Part shown: positions 40,036 through 51,995 of the stretch, in pieces | Layout: each line of letters opens with the position of its first letter | How positions within the stretch are numbered: the stretch's first letter is position 1 | Origin: Sulfurisphaera ohwakuensis | Lineage (GTDB): Archaea; Thermoproteota; Thermoprotei_A; Sulfolobales; Sulfolobaceae | Assembly: GCF_009729055.1 (NCBI RefSeq) | Contig: NZ_CP045484.1 | Span: 1,116,001 to 1,180,000 of the forward strand | DNA: 64,000 nucleotides | Reading direction: 5' to 3' | Made by a program: the position numbers and the translations under genes | The notes under the pieces: model-generated | Databases searched by the model: none | What the model saw: only the letters and a program-made list of their open reading frames with translations | What the model was told of the DNA's origin: nothing

Positions 40036-41223
40036 TCACTTCACCTCTGAAATCGCATCCTTTATTCTCTCATAAGATCCGAATCTAGCCCAAACAGCAC
40101 AAGCCCCTTCCATGGAAACCATACATGGTCCCCAGGGCCTTGCTGGTGTACAAGCTTTCATAAACAGAGGACAATCGGTAGGATAAGCTAGACCAAGTGT
40201 TACTTCATTACATTTACATCCTGGAGGTAAGTCGTAATCCCACGGCTTCTCTTTTATCCCTAACTGTGTTTTTGCATCATACTTTTTGAACTTTTCAGAT
40301 AACGTTAAACCACTTTTTGGTATATTTCCTATTCCTCTCCAGATTGTGTCCACAACGTTAAATGCAACCTTTATATTCTCTAATGCAAAAATATTCCCCT
40401 TATAAGTAGCTACTCTCCTATATTCTAAATTTGTAAACTCAGCCTTACCTCTGTACAAATTATTTAGAATCACTAAAACCCCCGTCAAGATATCAATTGG
40501 TTCAAAGCCAGCTACCACAGCAGGAATACCATATTTTTTAGGGAAAAAGTCCCAGCTAATTGCACCAATTATTGTCGATACATGACCGGGACCGATAACT
40601 CCAGATACTGGAGTCCTTTTAGCTTCTTTATGAAGTTGAACCGCATATTCAGCTGCAGGAGCTGTAAGCTTCAGTGAGGAATAGAATAGTAAATTCTCTG
40701 GGACTTTCTCCTTAGTAAATAGTACAGCATAACTAGGAGCGGTAGTCTCAAAACCAATACCGAAAAATACGGAAGGTTTGCCGTCTTTTTTTGCCTCTTC
40801 GATCGCGTCTGCAAAGCTATAAACTATTCTAACGTCAGCACCAGATGCTTTTGCCGCAGCAAGACTTCCTATTTCCCCACTCTTATAGTGTTTAACTGTG
40901 GGTAGTTTAAAAACATCGCCAAAGGTATATACTCTGTACCCTTCCATTGCAAGTTTTATAACGTTCTCAATATCACTTGAAGGAGTAACACAAACAGGGC
41001 AGCCGGGACCCGGAATAAGCTCTACTTCGAGTGGCATAAGTGCACGAAGACCATAATGCGTAGTTGTCCACTCATGTGATCCACAGAAATTCATAATTTT
41101 TATTTTATCTAGTCCAAGCTTCTTGACTACTCTAGGAGCTAGCTTGCTTATCTCTTCGGATATTTTGTTAGCGAGAGCTGAATTTTCTCTAAATAAAATT
41201 TCAATCTGTTTAGGTAGATCCAT
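40036..41223 (-). CDS. hypD: Hydrogenase maturation protein HypD
   Basis: A 395-residue Fe-S protein with [23 protein letters not shown] and the C-terminal Cys set in [32 protein letters not shown] and GACAVW. It builds the Fe(CN)2CO centre with HypC and HypE. The start overlaps the end of the preceding gene by 14 nt. Confidence 0.95.
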   Translation of the reverse strand: MDLPKQIEILFRENSALANKISEEISKLAPRVVKKLGLDKIKIMNFCGSHEWTTTHYGLRALMPLEVELIPGPGCPVCVTPSSDIENVIKLAMEGYRVYTFGDVFKLPTVKHYKSGEIGSLAAAKASGADVRIVYSFADAIEEAKKDGKPSVFFGIGFETTAPSYAVLFTKEKVPENLLFYSSLKLTAPAAEYAVQLHKEAKRTPVSGVIGPGHVSTIIGAISWDFFPKKYGIPAVVAGFEPIDILTGVLVILNNLYRGKAEFTNLEYRRVATYKGNIFALENIKVAFNVVDTIWRGIGNIPKSGLTLSEKFKKYDAKTQLGIKEKPWDYDLPPGCKCNEVTLGLAYPTDCPLFMKACTPARPWGPCMVSMEGACAVWARFGSYERIKDAISEVK

Positions 41224-41872
41224 TTAAATCTCCCCCTTCTGTTTTTATAATATTTGTATTATTTACTTGCCTTTGAGATTTGAAAAGACTAATTAGAAAG
41301 GAATTTAAAAAATCAGAGATTTCATCCATTTTAGCCTTTAACATCTGTATTTGTGTTGTAACTTCCTCATAATTTCCTCTTACATAAAAGCTTATCATAT
41401 ATCTTTTGAGCTCATCGTTTATCCTTGTTAATGAGATTTGCTCATATTTCTTTGAGTCAATTGGGTTCTTAGATATTGTAAACCCTCTTATATCCCAATC
41501 CCCCGATCTGACGAATTCAATCTCAAGGACTTTCTCGAAGCTTACTGACAATTCCGCATAGTCTACAGCACCTATCCCACTTTCTCTTAATGCCCTCACT
41601 AATTCACCAGAGGCTAATTGAAAATTACCGAAGTCGTTTGAAACAACTGTAAACGTTCTAGGCTGATAGAATATTTGACTGTAATTTTTCTTTGCAAAAG
41701 ATCCTTCGCCGTCCACTGGAATATAAGCATATCCAGACATACCACTAATTTTTATCTCTGCAACAGAGTAGCCCAGGCCCACTAATCTACCTGCAAATGC
41801 ATAAAGATCTGGATCACTAAACGTTCTTATCGTAAAGATCCCTGTAAATCCAGAAGCTGATATCTCACTCAT
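41210..41872 (-). CDS. Hydrogenase-operon protein of unknown function
   Basis: A 220-residue protein with no recognised domain: an N-terminal beta-rich part ([35 protein letters not shown]) and a C-terminal helical region ([27 protein letters not shown]). It overlaps the Rieske gene by 8 nt and hypD by 14 nt. Position between a Rieske ferredoxin and hypD suggests involvement in hydrogenase assembly or electron transfer, but nothing in the sequence proves this. Confidence 0.6.
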   Translation of the reverse strand: MSEISASGFTGIFTIRTFSDPDLYAFAGRLVGLGYSVAEIKISGMSGYAYIPVDGEGSFAKKNYSQIFYQPRTFTVVSNDFGNFQLASGELVRALRESGIGAVDYAELSVSFEKVLEIEFVRSGDWDIRGFTISKNPIDSKKYEQISLTRINDELKRYMISFYVRGNYEEVTTQIQMLKAKMDEISDFLNSFLISLFKSQRQVNNTNIIKTEGGDLNGST

Positions 41873-42188
41873 GGATTATCACCTCATCACCTTTAACTTC
41901 CACGGTATACGTTTTTAGATTTTCTTTTGCGGGACCATCCACTACTTTGCCAGATTTCACATCAAAGACAGAACCGTGCCATGGGCATACAATCTTCCCA
42001 TCTTCTGTGAGAAATCCGTCCTCTAAGTCTAAGTGATTATGCGTACAGAAAGCATCAAGTGCATAAAAATTATCCTTAAAATTTACAATTAGAACTGCTT
42101 TTCTTTCCCATGGTTTTCCGTCTGGAAAGTAAAATTCTACCATAGAATCCTTAGGTATTTCACTTTTTTTTATTACTAGCTCAGTCAT
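41865..42188 (-). CDS. Soluble Rieske-type [2Fe-2S] ferredoxin
   Basis: A 107-residue protein with the Rieske ligands CTHNHLDL (C-x-H) and CPWHGSVFD (C-x2-H), without signal or membrane helix. It overlaps hynL by 4 nt. A Rieske ferredoxin is not a standard NiFe-hydrogenase subunit, so it may carry electrons to or from the complex or to a maturation step. Confidence 0.88.
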   Translation of the reverse strand: MTELVIKKSEIPKDSMVEFYFPDGKPWERKAVLIVNFKDNFYALDAFCTHNHLDLEDGFLTEDGKIVCPWHGSVFDVKSGKVVDGPAKENLKTYTVEVKGDEVIIHE

Positions 42189-44092
42189 GTATTACACACC
42201 GGAGTTATAACATGCTTTAGCTCCTTTCCAGTTCCTTTAATTTCGAAATGAGCAGCACAGACAAGACATGGATCAAAGCTTCTGATAGCCCTAAGGAAAT
42301 CATATCCTATCCACTGTGATGGTGGGACTTCTTCCATAATTTTTGTATTTATCACAGAAAGCTCAAAAGCACCTATCGCTTTTCCGTTGTTACACCACGG
42401 CCCTTTACAATTATTATCTCTAGGTGAGACATTTTGCGTGGTCGGTGCCTGATATTGATAATTGCCTATTGAATAGTTCTGTACTACCATCCAATGTCTT
42501 ACTGTTCCTCTTGGCACTTCGTACATACCTACTCCAAGAGAGAAAGTCGGCTGCTTCCAGGGTCTTGAAGTCTTTGGACTTGTTTGATTCTTCATAAAGA
42601 GTTCAAGTCCGTATTCAAGATTATCCCAACCAGCAAATATAGCAGCCGCCATATCGACAGCCCTTCCAAGTATTCTACTTAATGTAGTTGAATAATTGGG
42701 TACATCCCACTCAACTGTCCACTTCTGCATAGAGCCAGGTGCTTGAGAGCTTAACCACGCTGGAACCTCATTAATTGCCGGAAGCTCAATGTAAATTTTA
42801 CCGTTCTTAACTATTGGACTGTTAGGATGGAAATGTGATACTGCATGTAATCTAGCCCATGGTCCCGTTTCATAAGACCACATTGTTCCGTCCTTCCACA
42901 CAAGTCTAGGCTCAGCATCCCAACTGTACTTTTCCATAAAGTTAGGTGCAACTGGGTTTGGTATAGTGGTCTTATTCCATAAGTGATACATATAGTAAGG
43001 TGTTCCGTCTGACGCAGTAAGTCCCCAAGCTAACTTATTACCTGCAGGATCTGTTTCAGTTAACGGTGAAGTTGTCTTTGCCCAGTCAGAGTAGAAGGAC
43101 GAGTTAACAAACTCTAGTGAGGATACATTAATATCAATAAAGCTCTTACTGATAAGTTCTCCGTTTCTTACCATTGTAGGCCTAAATACTGTTTGTGGAC
43201 CTTCAGAAGCTTCTTGAGTGATTGAGTCTATATTCTGATATATTGTGGTATAATCATTACCAAGATTCGAGTAAAGTTCTGGACTCTCGTATCCATAACC
43301 AGTGATATAGGTAGGTTTTTCAAAAGTAAGTCCTTGTTTCTCATAATCACAGTTATTAATTAAGAAGTTCGCTAAATCCATCCATGAAGCAATAACTAAT
43401 TTGGTCCATGCAGTTAGTGTAGTTAATCTATACATATATTGTAAAAATATTGATTCTCCAACTGACAAATCAGTTCCTATTCCGCCTGGTATAAGCATTG
43501 GTGGATGAGAGTGCCTTCCATATATAAGCACACCAGCTTCTCTTGCAAGTATTTGTGCCTTTACTGCATGAATCCATAACCATCCAGTGAAGGGATTAAG
43601 AGCTGTCATAATATCTGCAATTGTACTGAACCCGTGAATATCTGTATATTCAGCCTTGGTCTGCTTAGCTGTTTGCCAGCATGAGGGATAATAGTTCTGA
43701 AAAACTTGGGCTGAGAAGTCTGGTCCTTCTAAGACGTTTAAGATTATGCTATGATCGTAGATAGTATCAGTCATTACGTATGCCATATTTCTTAAAACAA
43801 CACCTAAGGGGTAAGGCACTGCTCCGAGGGCCATGTCATTTGCTCTAGTAGATCCGTTAGCGTGGGCGGCACCACAGACACCACAAGACCTTGAAGTTAT
43901 GTGTATAGCATCAGGAGGTTGTCTTCCCCTTAAGAATACTTCAAATCCCCTAAACATAGTTACATAAGTCCAAGCTTGGTCACTTACTACTTGTCTTGTA
44001 TTTGGATCCACATATGCAGTCAGACCTAAATGGCCAGCTACTCTAGTTATAGGATCTATTACCATTTTTATAGGAGAGGACATATACATCAC
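42185..44092 (-). CDS. hynL: [NiFe] hydrogenase large subunit
   Basis: A 635-residue large subunit with the N-terminal nickel motif [13 protein letters not shown] and the C-terminal motif [10 protein letters not shown], giving the four Cys that hold Ni-Fe. After the His is a 20-residue tail ([20 protein letters not shown]) to be removed by the endopeptidase at the end of the operon. With Isp1/Isp2 it belongs to the membrane-bound crenarchaeal group-1 type. It carries a large insertion region compared with short bacterial forms. There is a 47-bp gap to isp2. Confidence 0.93.
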   Translation of the reverse strand: MMYMSSPIKMVIDPITRVAGHLGLTAYVDPNTRQVVSDQAWTYVTMFRGFEVFLRGRQPPDAIHITSRSCGVCGAAHANGSTRANDMALGAVPYPLGVVLRNMAYVMTDTIYDHSIILNVLEGPDFSAQVFQNYYPSCWQTAKQTKAEYTDIHGFSTIADIMTALNPFTGWLWIHAVKAQILAREAGVLIYGRHSHPPMLIPGGIGTDLSVGESIFLQYMYRLTTLTAWTKLVIASWMDLANFLINNCDYEKQGLTFEKPTYITGYGYESPELYSNLGNDYTTIYQNIDSITQEASEGPQTVFRPTMVRNGELISKSFIDINVSSLEFVNSSFYSDWAKTTSPLTETDPAGNKLAWGLTASDGTPYYMYHLWNKTTIPNPVAPNFMEKYSWDAEPRLVWKDGTMWSYETGPWARLHAVSHFHPNSPIVKNGKIYIELPAINEVPAWLSSQAPGSMQKWTVEWDVPNYSTTLSRILGRAVDMAAAIFAGWDNLEYGLELFMKNQTSPKTSRPWKQPTFSLGVGMYEVPRGTVRHWMVVQNYSIGNYQYQAPTTQNVSPRDNNCKGPWCNNGKAIGAFELSVINTKIMEEVPPSQWIGYDFLRAIRSFDPCLVCAAHFEIKGTGKELKHVITPVCNT

Positions 44093-44139
44093 CTTATTAA
44101 ATTTGGATCGAATAAAGAAAAAGAAAAAACATATATAAC

Positions 44140-45498
44140 TTACACCTTTTTAATTCTATCTGCCAAAAGATCTACTATATGCTTTACTTGGGTGTTAGCA
44201 TGATAGTAATTAACTGCAAAACTTATGCTTTCAATACATACTGGACATCCAGTCAGTACTTCAGACGCTTTAACCTTATTGATCTCATCTACCTTTAGCT
44301 TTCCCGCATTTATTAAAGGTACAATAGTTGAATCCAAGAACTTCTTTGATTTCTCATCAATAGTTATCCCTATAAGCTTAGCCATATCCTCGATCATCGT
44401 AGGCAATCCGCATCCACCACCTCCTCTACTACAACAAATACTATTCACACCATGACTAGGTAGCTCTTTAAAGTTCTTAGATAGAGCTCTCATTAGCACT
44501 CTTGGCGCTTCAAATACTCCACCTCTTCTTCCTAGCTGACAAGGATCATGCCATGTAATTAGTTCGTCCGTCGATTCAATTGTAAATCTTTTCATCTCGT
44601 ACCACTTAGCCAATAGCTCCGTTACATGCACTACCTCGTATTTCGGTTTTATTTCGAATATCTCGTGCATCATGTATCTTAGAGCTGGATACTCAAATCC
44701 TCCAGAAGTAAGCATAACGTATTTCGGAGACATCTCGGTGAAGTAATCTAAAATCCTTTTCATTACTTCTGCTGCACCTTCCTTATCTCCAAGAATTAGT
44801 GCCAGTGGTGGTCTTATACCTAGTGGTTTTGACATGAAAGTCCAATCTACTTTAAGTGTATCTAATATCTTAGCTACTTTCACTAATACGTCAGGATATA
44901 CTAGGGCTTCATAAATACTTGCATAAAACAGAACTTCGCTAGACTTCTTATCTAACGGTATATCTTTTCCTAATTGAGACTTCATCTTACTTATAAGCCC
45001 TTCCCATGCATCCCTAAAGGCTTTTACTTCCCAGTATTTTCCAGAGACTTCAAGTTGTTCTATCTCTTTGTAAATTGAGGGAACTAATCCAGCCTTAAAA
45101 GCAACTTGCCTTAGAAGATCAATAAGTGCTCCGCTGTCTATCCCCATAGGGCAAACGAACATACAAGCTCCGCAATTTGTACAGTGCCAAACATAATCCA
45201 CCATGGTTTCCACTTCATCAAGTTTTAGATACTTCTTGCTTCCTCCTATTGCTCTACCTATTGTCCTTCCCCACACTGTAAACCTGTACCTATAGAGTTG
45301 CCTAGCTACTTCTGCTTTGTTAACTGGAGAGTACTTAAGAGATGTGGGTGTAAAAGGACAAGCTGCTTCACAAGCTTTACAATTTACACATGATTGGAGA
45401 TAGTAAAGTATTGTTGAATCAATCTGATTATAAAATACATCATCTATAGCCTTCTTCAGTGCTTCCATATTAATTTGTTCAGTTATTACTTGGGTCAT
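44140..45498 (-). CDS. isp2: HdrD/DsrK-like iron-sulfur protein of the hydrogenase
   Basis: A 452-residue protein with two [4Fe-4S] sites ([13 protein letters not shown] and [15 protein letters not shown]) and two CCG domains: [12 protein letters not shown]...[10 protein letters not shown] and the C-terminal TGCPVCIES. This is the HdrD/DsrK architecture known as Isp2 in archaeal and bacterial Isp-type hydrogenases. It links the hydrogenase to the membrane protein Isp1 and thus to quinone. It follows isp1 directly. Confidence 0.88.
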   Translation of the reverse strand: MTQVITEQINMEALKKAIDDVFYNQIDSTILYYLQSCVNCKACEAACPFTPTSLKYSPVNKAEVARQLYRYRFTVWGRTIGRAIGGSKKYLKLDEVETMVDYVWHCTNCGACMFVCPMGIDSGALIDLLRQVAFKAGLVPSIYKEIEQLEVSGKYWEVKAFRDAWEGLISKMKSQLGKDIPLDKKSSEVLFYASIYEALVYPDVLVKVAKILDTLKVDWTFMSKPLGIRPPLALILGDKEGAAEVMKRILDYFTEMSPKYVMLTSGGFEYPALRYMMHEIFEIKPKYEVVHVTELLAKWYEMKRFTIESTDELITWHDPCQLGRRGGVFEAPRVLMRALSKNFKELPSHGVNSICCSRGGGGCGLPTMIEDMAKLIGITIDEKSKKFLDSTIVPLINAGKLKVDEINKVKASEVLTGCPVCIESISFAVNYYHANTQVKHIVDLLADRIKKV

Positions 45499-46314
45499 TT
45501 ATTTCATCCCCCTCCTCATAATCATAAAGTACCATTCTCTTAACTTACCTAAGTAAAACTCAAACATATGAAAACCTCTGGTAAAGGGCAAAGTCGCTAT
45601 TATAATTTCAGCAACCAAGATATGTGCTCCTAATAAGTTATCATACCAGTACACGTTATTAGGAATATGGGAAGTAGCTAAGAAGCCTAGAACTACGTCT
45701 ACGAAAAGAAGTACAAAGAACCACCAGTCTCCAGCTCTTATACTGAGTCGTTCCACTACTACCGAAAATTTATGAGCTAAATATATTGCTAAAAATATTA
45801 TTAGTAGATATGTTAGGTATTGGCCATTAAGTATTATTGTTAAAGGTCCCCAAATATCATGAACGAATGGATATGGTGTTGAGGTATAGGGAGTAGAGCC
45901 CCTAAAGAATGCTAATTGCCCATCAGCTGAGCTCTCTGGTATTGCTAGAGGGAACAATATTTGGTAAGGAGGAATGTAATAAGCCCAAAAGATCATATGT
46001 TGTGCAAGTAAAAATATGATAAGTATAAGGACTATATGCATAAGAAGACCTACAGCTGTCGTAGCTGGTTTTCTTTTTATCCCTACTTTGCTAGAATTGG
46101 CAAAGGTATTAAATAATTCTTTAATTTTCTCTCCTTGGGTTATTCCTCTTACTTGAGTAGTATAAACAATAAAGGGTTTATTGTAAGTTACAAAATATCT
46201 TGTTACGCGATAAGATGCACCAGCAAAGAAAATAAATATGGTTGGTATAAATAAGTCTAACGCTAATGGATATAGATTTAGTCCCACAGGATATAGACCA
46301 AATGGTATCTGCAT
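45499..46314 (-). CDS. isp1: Cytochrome b-like membrane subunit of the hydrogenase
   Basis: About 271 residues with five or six transmembrane helices, NarI/DsrM-like, and His residues in helices that may bind heme (for example [21 protein letters not shown]). I chose ATG 46314 because it lies one base after the hynS stop; the longer frame from 46362 starts inside hynS with a basic stretch without family match. Isp1 anchors the complex and passes electrons to quinone. Confidence 0.85.
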   Translation of the reverse strand: MQIPFGLYPVGLNLYPLALDLFIPTIFIFFAGASYRVTRYFVTYNKPFIVYTTQVRGITQGEKIKELFNTFANSSKVGIKRKPATTAVGLLMHIVLILIIFLLAQHMIFWAYYIPPYQILFPLAIPESSADGQLAFFRGSTPYTSTPYPFVHDIWGPLTIILNGQYLTYLLIIFLAIYLAHKFSVVVERLSIRAGDWWFFVLLFVDVVLGFLATSHIPNNVYWYDNLLGAHILVAEIIIATLPFTRGFHMFEFYLGKLREWYFMIMRRGMK

Positions 46315-46315
46315 A

Positions 46316-47593
46316 CTACTTCGCCTTTTCCTTACTCTTAACAAGCATTTTCTTTTCTGCATAAGCCGCTAAAGCTCCTAGTGCTATTCCACCTGCTATT
46401 AAACCAGCTGTAGTGGTTACACTCGATGGGGTAGGGACTTGAAGAGGTTTATAAAATGGTTCATATAGATCTGAAAAACCAGGCATAGTACATCCTATAC
46501 ATACTGCACCAGTCCTTGTAGGTCCTCCTATGCCCCCAACCCAGCCATACTTGTTCCACGGACAATTTGATACAGGGCCTTTACATCCCACTTCAAATAA
46601 ACAAGCAGCTGTAGGTTCACCCGGTTGGGTTCTGAATACCCCAGAAGCATACCAAGCCGCTCTAGGGCATTGTTCATGAACTGTATATCTGAAGAAATAC
46701 ATAGGTCTCCAATACTGATCAAGTTCTGGCAGAGGAGCTAATCCTCCTGCCCATAAAACTAGATTCGCGAGAGTCCTCATAATTCCATTACCGTTTGCCG
46801 GGCATCCTGGAACAGCAATCGCAGGTTTAACAGAGGCAGAAGAAGATGGAGTTACATCAAGATAAGCATTAGGATTCTTCACAAAGGTATAGAAAGGTTC
46901 TGCCCATTTAGAAGCATCTGGTTGAAGGTTATTACAGCACTGTTGTTTATAGATTTTTGTTAATAATCCTTCATACCCTCTAAGAGGGTCGTCAAAGAAG
47001 CCTACAGCACCCGTAGGAGATGGTGACCAAGTAGGAGTAATGAAGGATGGTGGGGGTTGATAAACCTTGTCTGATGGTATTCCGCCATAACTTGCACAGT
47101 TACCTACAGCTAGTACTGCAACAGCATTTTTTAGTAGCATTGCAGTCCACTCATTTAATGTTTTATCACCTAACATACCCCAATAACCAGGATTACTTGG
47201 ATTATATTTTCTTGCAGTTGCCTCATCAGGAAAGCTTCCTTCTAAAACCAATACATAAGGGTTCAACTCTCCCCTAAATGCAGCCTCTAATATAGCTGTA
47301 GCTTGTTCTCCTTGCTGGGGCATGAGAGAAGGCCAAAATGAAATCTTGACACTTCCTGGTCCCACAAGAGGACTAGCTCCAAAAAGTACTTGAACTACAT
47401 CAGGGTCTGTAGCTTGTATAATCGCAGTAGTATTTCCCTCACACGCTTGAGCTTCAAACCAGATTATATTAACATCACCATTTTTTATCATATCTACAGC
47501 TTTAGCCACAGCTTTGTCCCATTCAGGGGCTGCTATCATTGTTGCCGTAAGTGCCAATTTTATGAAATCTCGCCTCGATATTTTAAATGACAT
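46316..47593 (-). CDS. hynS: [NiFe] hydrogenase small subunit
   Basis: A 425-residue small subunit with an N-terminal Tat-like signal ([15 protein letters not shown]), proximal cluster Cys in EAQACEGNT and GNCASYGG, further cysteines in [37 protein letters not shown] and CIGCTMPGF, and a C-terminal transmembrane helix ([16 protein letters not shown]). It transfers electrons from the Ni-Fe site. First gene of the hydrogenase operon; TATA-like AAATATTTAAAATAA (47616-47630, minus) lies about 27 nt before the ATG. Confidence 0.93.
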   Translation of the reverse strand: MSFKISRRDFIKLALTATMIAAPEWDKAVAKAVDMIKNGDVNIIWFEAQACEGNTTAIIQATDPDVVQVLFGASPLVGPGSVKISFWPSLMPQQGEQATAILEAAFRGELNPYVLVLEGSFPDEATARKYNPSNPGYWGMLGDKTLNEWTAMLLKNAVAVLAVGNCASYGGIPSDKVYQPPPSFITPTWSPSPTGAVGFFDDPLRGYEGLLTKIYKQQCCNNLQPDASKWAEPFYTFVKNPNAYLDVTPSSSASVKPAIAVPGCPANGNGIMRTLANLVLWAGGLAPLPELDQYWRPMYFFRYTVHEQCPRAAWYASGVFRTQPGEPTAACLFEVGCKGPVSNCPWNKYGWVGGIGGPTRTGAVCIGCTMPGFSDLYEPFYKPLQVPTPSSVTTTAGLIAGGIALGALAAYAEKKMLVKSKEKAK

Positions 47594-47766
47594 TTAGGAT
47601 AATTTACGATTCTTGTTATTTTAAATATTTCTTAGATAAATGATACAAACAATCGTTAAATGATGTTATCCTCTTTCTTCAATAAGAACATGTATTAACT
47701 TTAAAGAGAAAACTAGTACGATCTAAAACAACAATATTTAAAATTTTACCGGTTAAAAATAGATTA

Positions 47767-48288
47767 ATGGAAAAGATAATTGATCCCAATCTAAGAATAA
47801 AAGAACTACAACTACTAATAAATGCTGATAAAAAAAATCCATGGTATCATTTTGAACTAGCCCAATTATTAGAACTTACCGAGCCTCAAAAAGCATTAGA
47901 AGAATATAATTTATCTATTAAATTAGACCCTCACATAGAAGATTTTCATTACAAAAAAGCCTTGCTTTTACAAAGACTAGGTAAATTAGATGAGGCAATA
48001 AAGGCTTTAGAATGGGCTACAGTGATAGATTACCAACACGCTTTATTCTACTATTACGTTATAGGAAGTATGTTGGATGAAGAGGGCAGATTTGAAGAAG
48101 CTATAAAAGCTTATAAAAAGGCACTAATAAAAGATCCTAATAACGAATGGTTAATAGAAGCCATAGTCCTTGATTTACTAGAATTGGGTAGAAAAGAAGA
48201 GGCTTTACAATTTCTTGATGAAGCTATAACCAAGATAAAAAAAGAAGAGCTAGTTAACTTTAAAAGAGAAATTTTAAGGATAAAATGA
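47767..48288 (+). CDS. TPR-repeat protein
   Basis: A 173-residue protein of about four tetratricopeptide repeats (for example WYHFELAQLLELTEPQKALEEYNLSIKLDP, FHYKKALLLQRLGKLDEAIKALEWATVID, EEGRFEEAIKAYKKALIKDPNN). It is a protein-binding scaffold with no catalytic domain. It is divergent from hynS with 173 bp between, and an ATATTTAAAAT box lies about 30 nt upstream, so it might assist hydrogenase assembly; this is only positional. Confidence 0.8.
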   Translation: MEKIIDPNLRIKELQLLINADKKNPWYHFELAQLLELTEPQKALEEYNLSIKLDPHIEDFHYKKALLLQRLGKLDEAIKALEWATVIDYQHALFYYYVIGSMLDEEGRFEEAIKAYKKALIKDPNNEWLIEAIVLDLLELGRKEEALQFLDEAITKIKKEELVNFKREILRIK

Positions 48289-49005
48289 TAATATGACTAA
48301 TAATTGGGAAATTTTACAAAATCACAAGTTAATAGAATAACCAACTGAAATTACTATTAATAATAAAGAAATATGATACTTAATTTCTTTCTAAGTTATT
48401 AAACACTTTCTCTAACAAAAAATAGCATAGAAATTTTCTCTTATATATTCCTAGACGTTTTTATTAAATCACCATTTGAAAAAGATAGGATACCTTATTT
48501 GTTCGCAATCTACAAAGAGTTTATAAGGAAGAATAAAATTAATTAATAAAAAATATTGTTAAATTATTTTAATTTAATTATGTTACTAATTCTTAATATT
48601 TAAATTAACTGTTAAGTAGCTTATTTTATACTGCAATATTTTTCGTCTTACGAGATTGAGTTATGAGGACTATAAACAAATAGCAGAATCATAAACAACA
48701 TAGTGAATCTAATAGATTCTTCCTATATTACGCTATTGTATTTTAATTTAATTAATTATAGAATTATTGTGATAAAACTAAAATAATGAATAATTTTCAA
48801 ACAAAGCAAAGTGAAAATCACTATTATAGAACAATATAAATTAAATATATTAAAAATCTAGATTATAAAAGCTCCCTTATTTTAGTTCCAAAATTACGAA
48901 AATAAATCCTTAGTTGATATCTTCTCATATATTATTCCGAGTTTTAATTCTATGATTGACCTGATAATTATCAACGCTTTTAAGCTAACGCCATATTAAT
49001 GGGTT
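48289..49005. other. Gene-poor stretch beside the int(N) fossil
   Basis: About 720 bp with no intact gene. A start-less frame at 48403-48546 ends in SPFEKDRIPYLFAIYKEFIRKNKIN and looks like the tail of a lost protein. This is the side on which the element belonging to the int(N) fragment should lie, so the stretch probably contains its decayed remains. Confidence 0.5.
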
Positions 49006-49311
<306 letters not shown>

Positions 49312-49571
49312 AGTATGCTAAATTACAATAGACCTAAATTGACTTGCTAGAGAACAATAAATAGTAAAGTTTTTCTTTCTTATTGACACTTACTGATTTA
49401 ACTTCAATTTATAAGGGAATTGAATGAGGTAATGATTATACATTAAGACAAGGAAGAAAATATCTATTTAATTAATTTATATTTCTTAAAGGCTAAGAAA
49501 GGCTTGAAATGAAATTGAATACGTAAAGCCTAAGCTTAATTATATTATTATTATATAATGAAAATCAAATT

Positions 49572-50213
49572 TTACTGATTTTCATTTGATAAATAGAGTA
49601 AACTAATGATTTCTTCGATATTGCGGTGTTTTTTATACATAGTGGCTAAATGAGGGAAATTAAGCCAGCTTAATATTGAGGTAACATTGAGAGGATTTTC
49701 TTTAAAACTTGCAGAATCATAATCTATTATATAAACTCTATCAGCTTTAACTATCACATTTTTGTAAGGCCTGGCTAATTCTTTATGTTCTATCTTTTTA
49801 TCTTCCAATTCTTTTGCTTTTCTAAGTAAGTCTATTATAATATCTATTTTCTCCTCTCTAGTTAAATGTCTTCCATCAATATATTCCATAAGTATAAAAT
49901 TTCTACCGTAATCATATACTTTTGGGGCAACTGGGAATGCTTTTATCTGAATTTTAGCTTCTATCTCTAATGTTTCTTTAGGAGAATCACTTCTTCTGAT
50001 CTTTATTACTTTATTGTTATCAAAAAGAACTACTATTCCGGTTTTTCCTTTCCCTATAACATTTACCTTACCTATATTTACTGATCCAAAAGAGTAAAGT
50101 TCCTTTATACCGTGTTCTATTAATTCTCTTTCAATATTTTCATCATATCTTGGATAAATGAAATCCCTTACTTTAACCAACTCGGTGTTTTCTTTAGAAA
50201 TGAGTTTATCCAA
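49572..50213 (-). CDS. Small atypical protein kinase
   Basis: A 213-residue kinase-like protein: [21 protein letters not shown] (loop and VIK lysine), IEAKIQ (alpha-C Glu), [10 protein letters not shown] (hinge), [13 protein letters not shown] in place of HRDxxxxN, and [11 protein letters not shown] in place of DFG. This matches the minimal archaeal RIO/lipopolysaccharide-kinase-like group. The usual catalytic Asp of HRD appears replaced by Glu (HKE). It overlaps cca by 46 nt, so both are co-expressed; its target is unknown. Confidence 0.7.
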   Translation of the reverse strand: MDKLISKENTELVKVRDFIYPRYDENIERELIEHGIKELYSFGSVNIGKVNVIGKGKTGIVVLFDNNKVIKIRRSDSPKETLEIEAKIQIKAFPVAPKVYDYGRNFILMEYIDGRHLTREEKIDIIIDLLRKAKELEDKKIEHKELARPYKNVIVKADRVYIIDYDSASFKENPLNVTSILSWLNFPHLATMYKKHRNIEEIISLLYLSNENQ

Positions 50214-51409
50214 GGGTCATCTACTTCCTCGGTAAGCCAATGTAATTCATAAGTAAACTTCTGCTTGAAGGATAAATTTCTTTTTATTATTTCCTCCACC
50301 GTATACTTTCTTCTCTTAATAGAATATAGCCTACCATCTTCACCAATCCATACATTCTCGTTTTCTTCTATGAAATCTTTTACGTTATGAAGATAAAAGT
50401 AAGGGCCCACATTTAGATAATACTCTCCAATACTCTTACTTTCCAATTGTATACCAATAGTTATATTCTCAGCATCCCCCCAAGCGGAGATATCAATAAC
50501 CCTATAGCCTTCATGACTTATTAATGTTTTTAGCTTTTCCACATTTCTCCAGACTTGTCCCCATACTATATCTTCCACAGTACTTTCCTCAATTTTCACT
50601 TTTACGAGAAGAATGTCACCTTTTATTGCTTGCCTACCTGGTTTAGAGGGAAAAAAGAATTCTATGGAAGGCTTTTCAAGATAAATTTTTGAAGCTAAAG
50701 CAAAAGTTGCTAAGCTTTTTAATGATACAGCTGATGATGCATTTCTTTTAGGATCTACGGGATCAGGAATAATTAGGGGGGAATCAAATTCCTTCTTTGG
50801 TTTCACTAATTCTATTCTAACTGGTGGACGAAACTTTGATGCATTTCTAAGAACTTCTTTGAATGAACCATAATAGATTATTAAAAGCTCAGTAACATAA
50901 CCAGAAAATCCTTTAACCTTGATCTCTGCCCCATATACTCCGATTCCTTTCAAAAATCTCTTTAATAGCCTTACTTCGTCTCTTCCCTTCTCATCTAAAT
51001 GAGAAATTACATACTTAGTGTGAAATGGGGTTCTATCTGCCGCAGTAATTGCTTCCTCTCCAGACTCTATGCTTAAAGCTGGAACTACATCTATCTCAAC
51101 ATCATCAACATATACTATTAAATAAGGATGTTCGGCGTAAGCAATTTTATAGTTCAAATCACGTAATCTTTCTATTAATTCCTTTAAAGCCTTCTCTTTA
51201 AGATATTCTTTACCCACACTTTTAGGAAAAAATACGAAAATATCTATGTCAGTATCTCCTTTTAGCCATGTACCTTTCCTGAATGAACCCTCAATTTCTG
51301 CATTATAGCCCTTTAGTCTATCTAATATAATCTGAGCTTTTTCCCTTAACTTTTCTTCGTCTTCTTTGCTAGGTTTTACTCTCTTTAGGACTTCCTCCTC
51401 TATTGTCAT
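50168..51409 (-). CDS. cca: CCA-adding enzyme (class I, archaeal)
   Basis: A 413-residue nucleotidyltransferase that builds the tRNA 3' CCA end; all four tRNA genes in the window lack an encoded CCA. The catalytic motif is [22 protein letters not shown], with the third carboxylate in [13 protein letters not shown]. The length is that of archaeal class I enzymes. It overlaps thpR by 41 nt upstream and the kinase-like gene downstream. Confidence 0.93.
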   Translation of the reverse strand: MTIEEEVLKRVKPSKEDEEKLREKAQIILDRLKGYNAEIEGSFRKGTWLKGDTDIDIFVFFPKSVGKEYLKEKALKELIERLRDLNYKIAYAEHPYLIVYVDDVEIDVVPALSIESGEEAITAADRTPFHTKYVISHLDEKGRDEVRLLKRFLKGIGVYGAEIKVKGFSGYVTELLIIYYGSFKEVLRNASKFRPPVRIELVKPKKEFDSPLIIPDPVDPKRNASSAVSLKSLATFALASKIYLEKPSIEFFFPSKPGRQAIKGDILLVKVKIEESTVEDIVWGQVWRNVEKLKTLISHEGYRVIDISAWGDAENITIGIQLESKSIGEYYLNVGPYFYLHNVKDFIEENENVWIGEDGRLYSIKRRKYTVEEIIKRNLSFKQKFTYELHWLTEEVDDPWINSFLKKTPSWLK

Positions 51410-51956
51410 TAGAGGTCACTTCTAATAATGGATCGTATATTGGCCCCTTAGGTGTTAAAGTACTCTTAAATAAAATTATCTTATTAACGACTATTTCTCC
51501 AAATTCTGTGTTCTGATACTCGTTAATAACATTAACTAAATTTATCATGTTTGAGGGACCTTTAACCCTGCCTATTGTTAAGTGAGGAGTAAATTCTTTT
51601 TCATCTTCTGGCCTAATACCTCGAGCTAATAACTCTTTTAACAAGTTACCTCTTATTGTCCTTAATTGCTGTAATCCTCCTTCAATTCCTATCCAGACTA
51701 CTCTAGGTCTAGATAAATTAGGAAATGCACCAGCTCCTTTTAGCTTTATTTTGAAGGACTGAAAATCTATTCTAGCAACAGCTTCTTTTACTAGATCTAA
51801 TTTATTTTCTTGAATTTCACCAATAAAAACAAGAGTTATATGTATGTTATATGGTTCAACAAGTTTTACATCAGCGCCAGTCCTTTTAACAGCTTCCATA
51901 AATTCAAGAACTTTAGGAAATTGAGGAATATCAACTGCTGTAAATAGCCTGATCAA
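51369..51956 (-). CDS. thpR: RNA 2',3'-cyclic phosphodiesterase (2H family)
   Basis: A 195-residue LigT-like protein with the two His motifs H-x-T-x-hydrophobic: HITLVFIGE and HLTIGRVKG. It opens 2',3'-cyclic phosphates on RNA or joins tRNA halves. The start is TTG 51956. It begins an operon with cca and the kinase-like gene, all for RNA work except the last. Confidence 0.9.
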   Translation of the reverse strand: MIRLFTAVDIPQFPKVLEFMEAVKRTGADVKLVEPYNIHITLVFIGEIQENKLDLVKEAVARIDFQSFKIKLKGAGAFPNLSRPRVVWIGIEGGLQQLRTIRGNLLKELLARGIRPEDEKEFTPHLTIGRVKGPSNMINLVNVINEYQNTEFGEIVVNKIILFKSTLTPKGPIYDPLLEVTSNDNRGGSPKESKT

Positions 51957-51995
51957 TTTTTATATCCCCATTAATGAGATAATTGGTGGTCACTA

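Noticed and set aside
48403-48546. Start-less frame ending SPFEKDRIPYLFAIYKEFIRKNKIN
   Set aside because: Coding-like composition but no start codon and no recognised family; mentioned only as possible debris beside the int(N) fossil.
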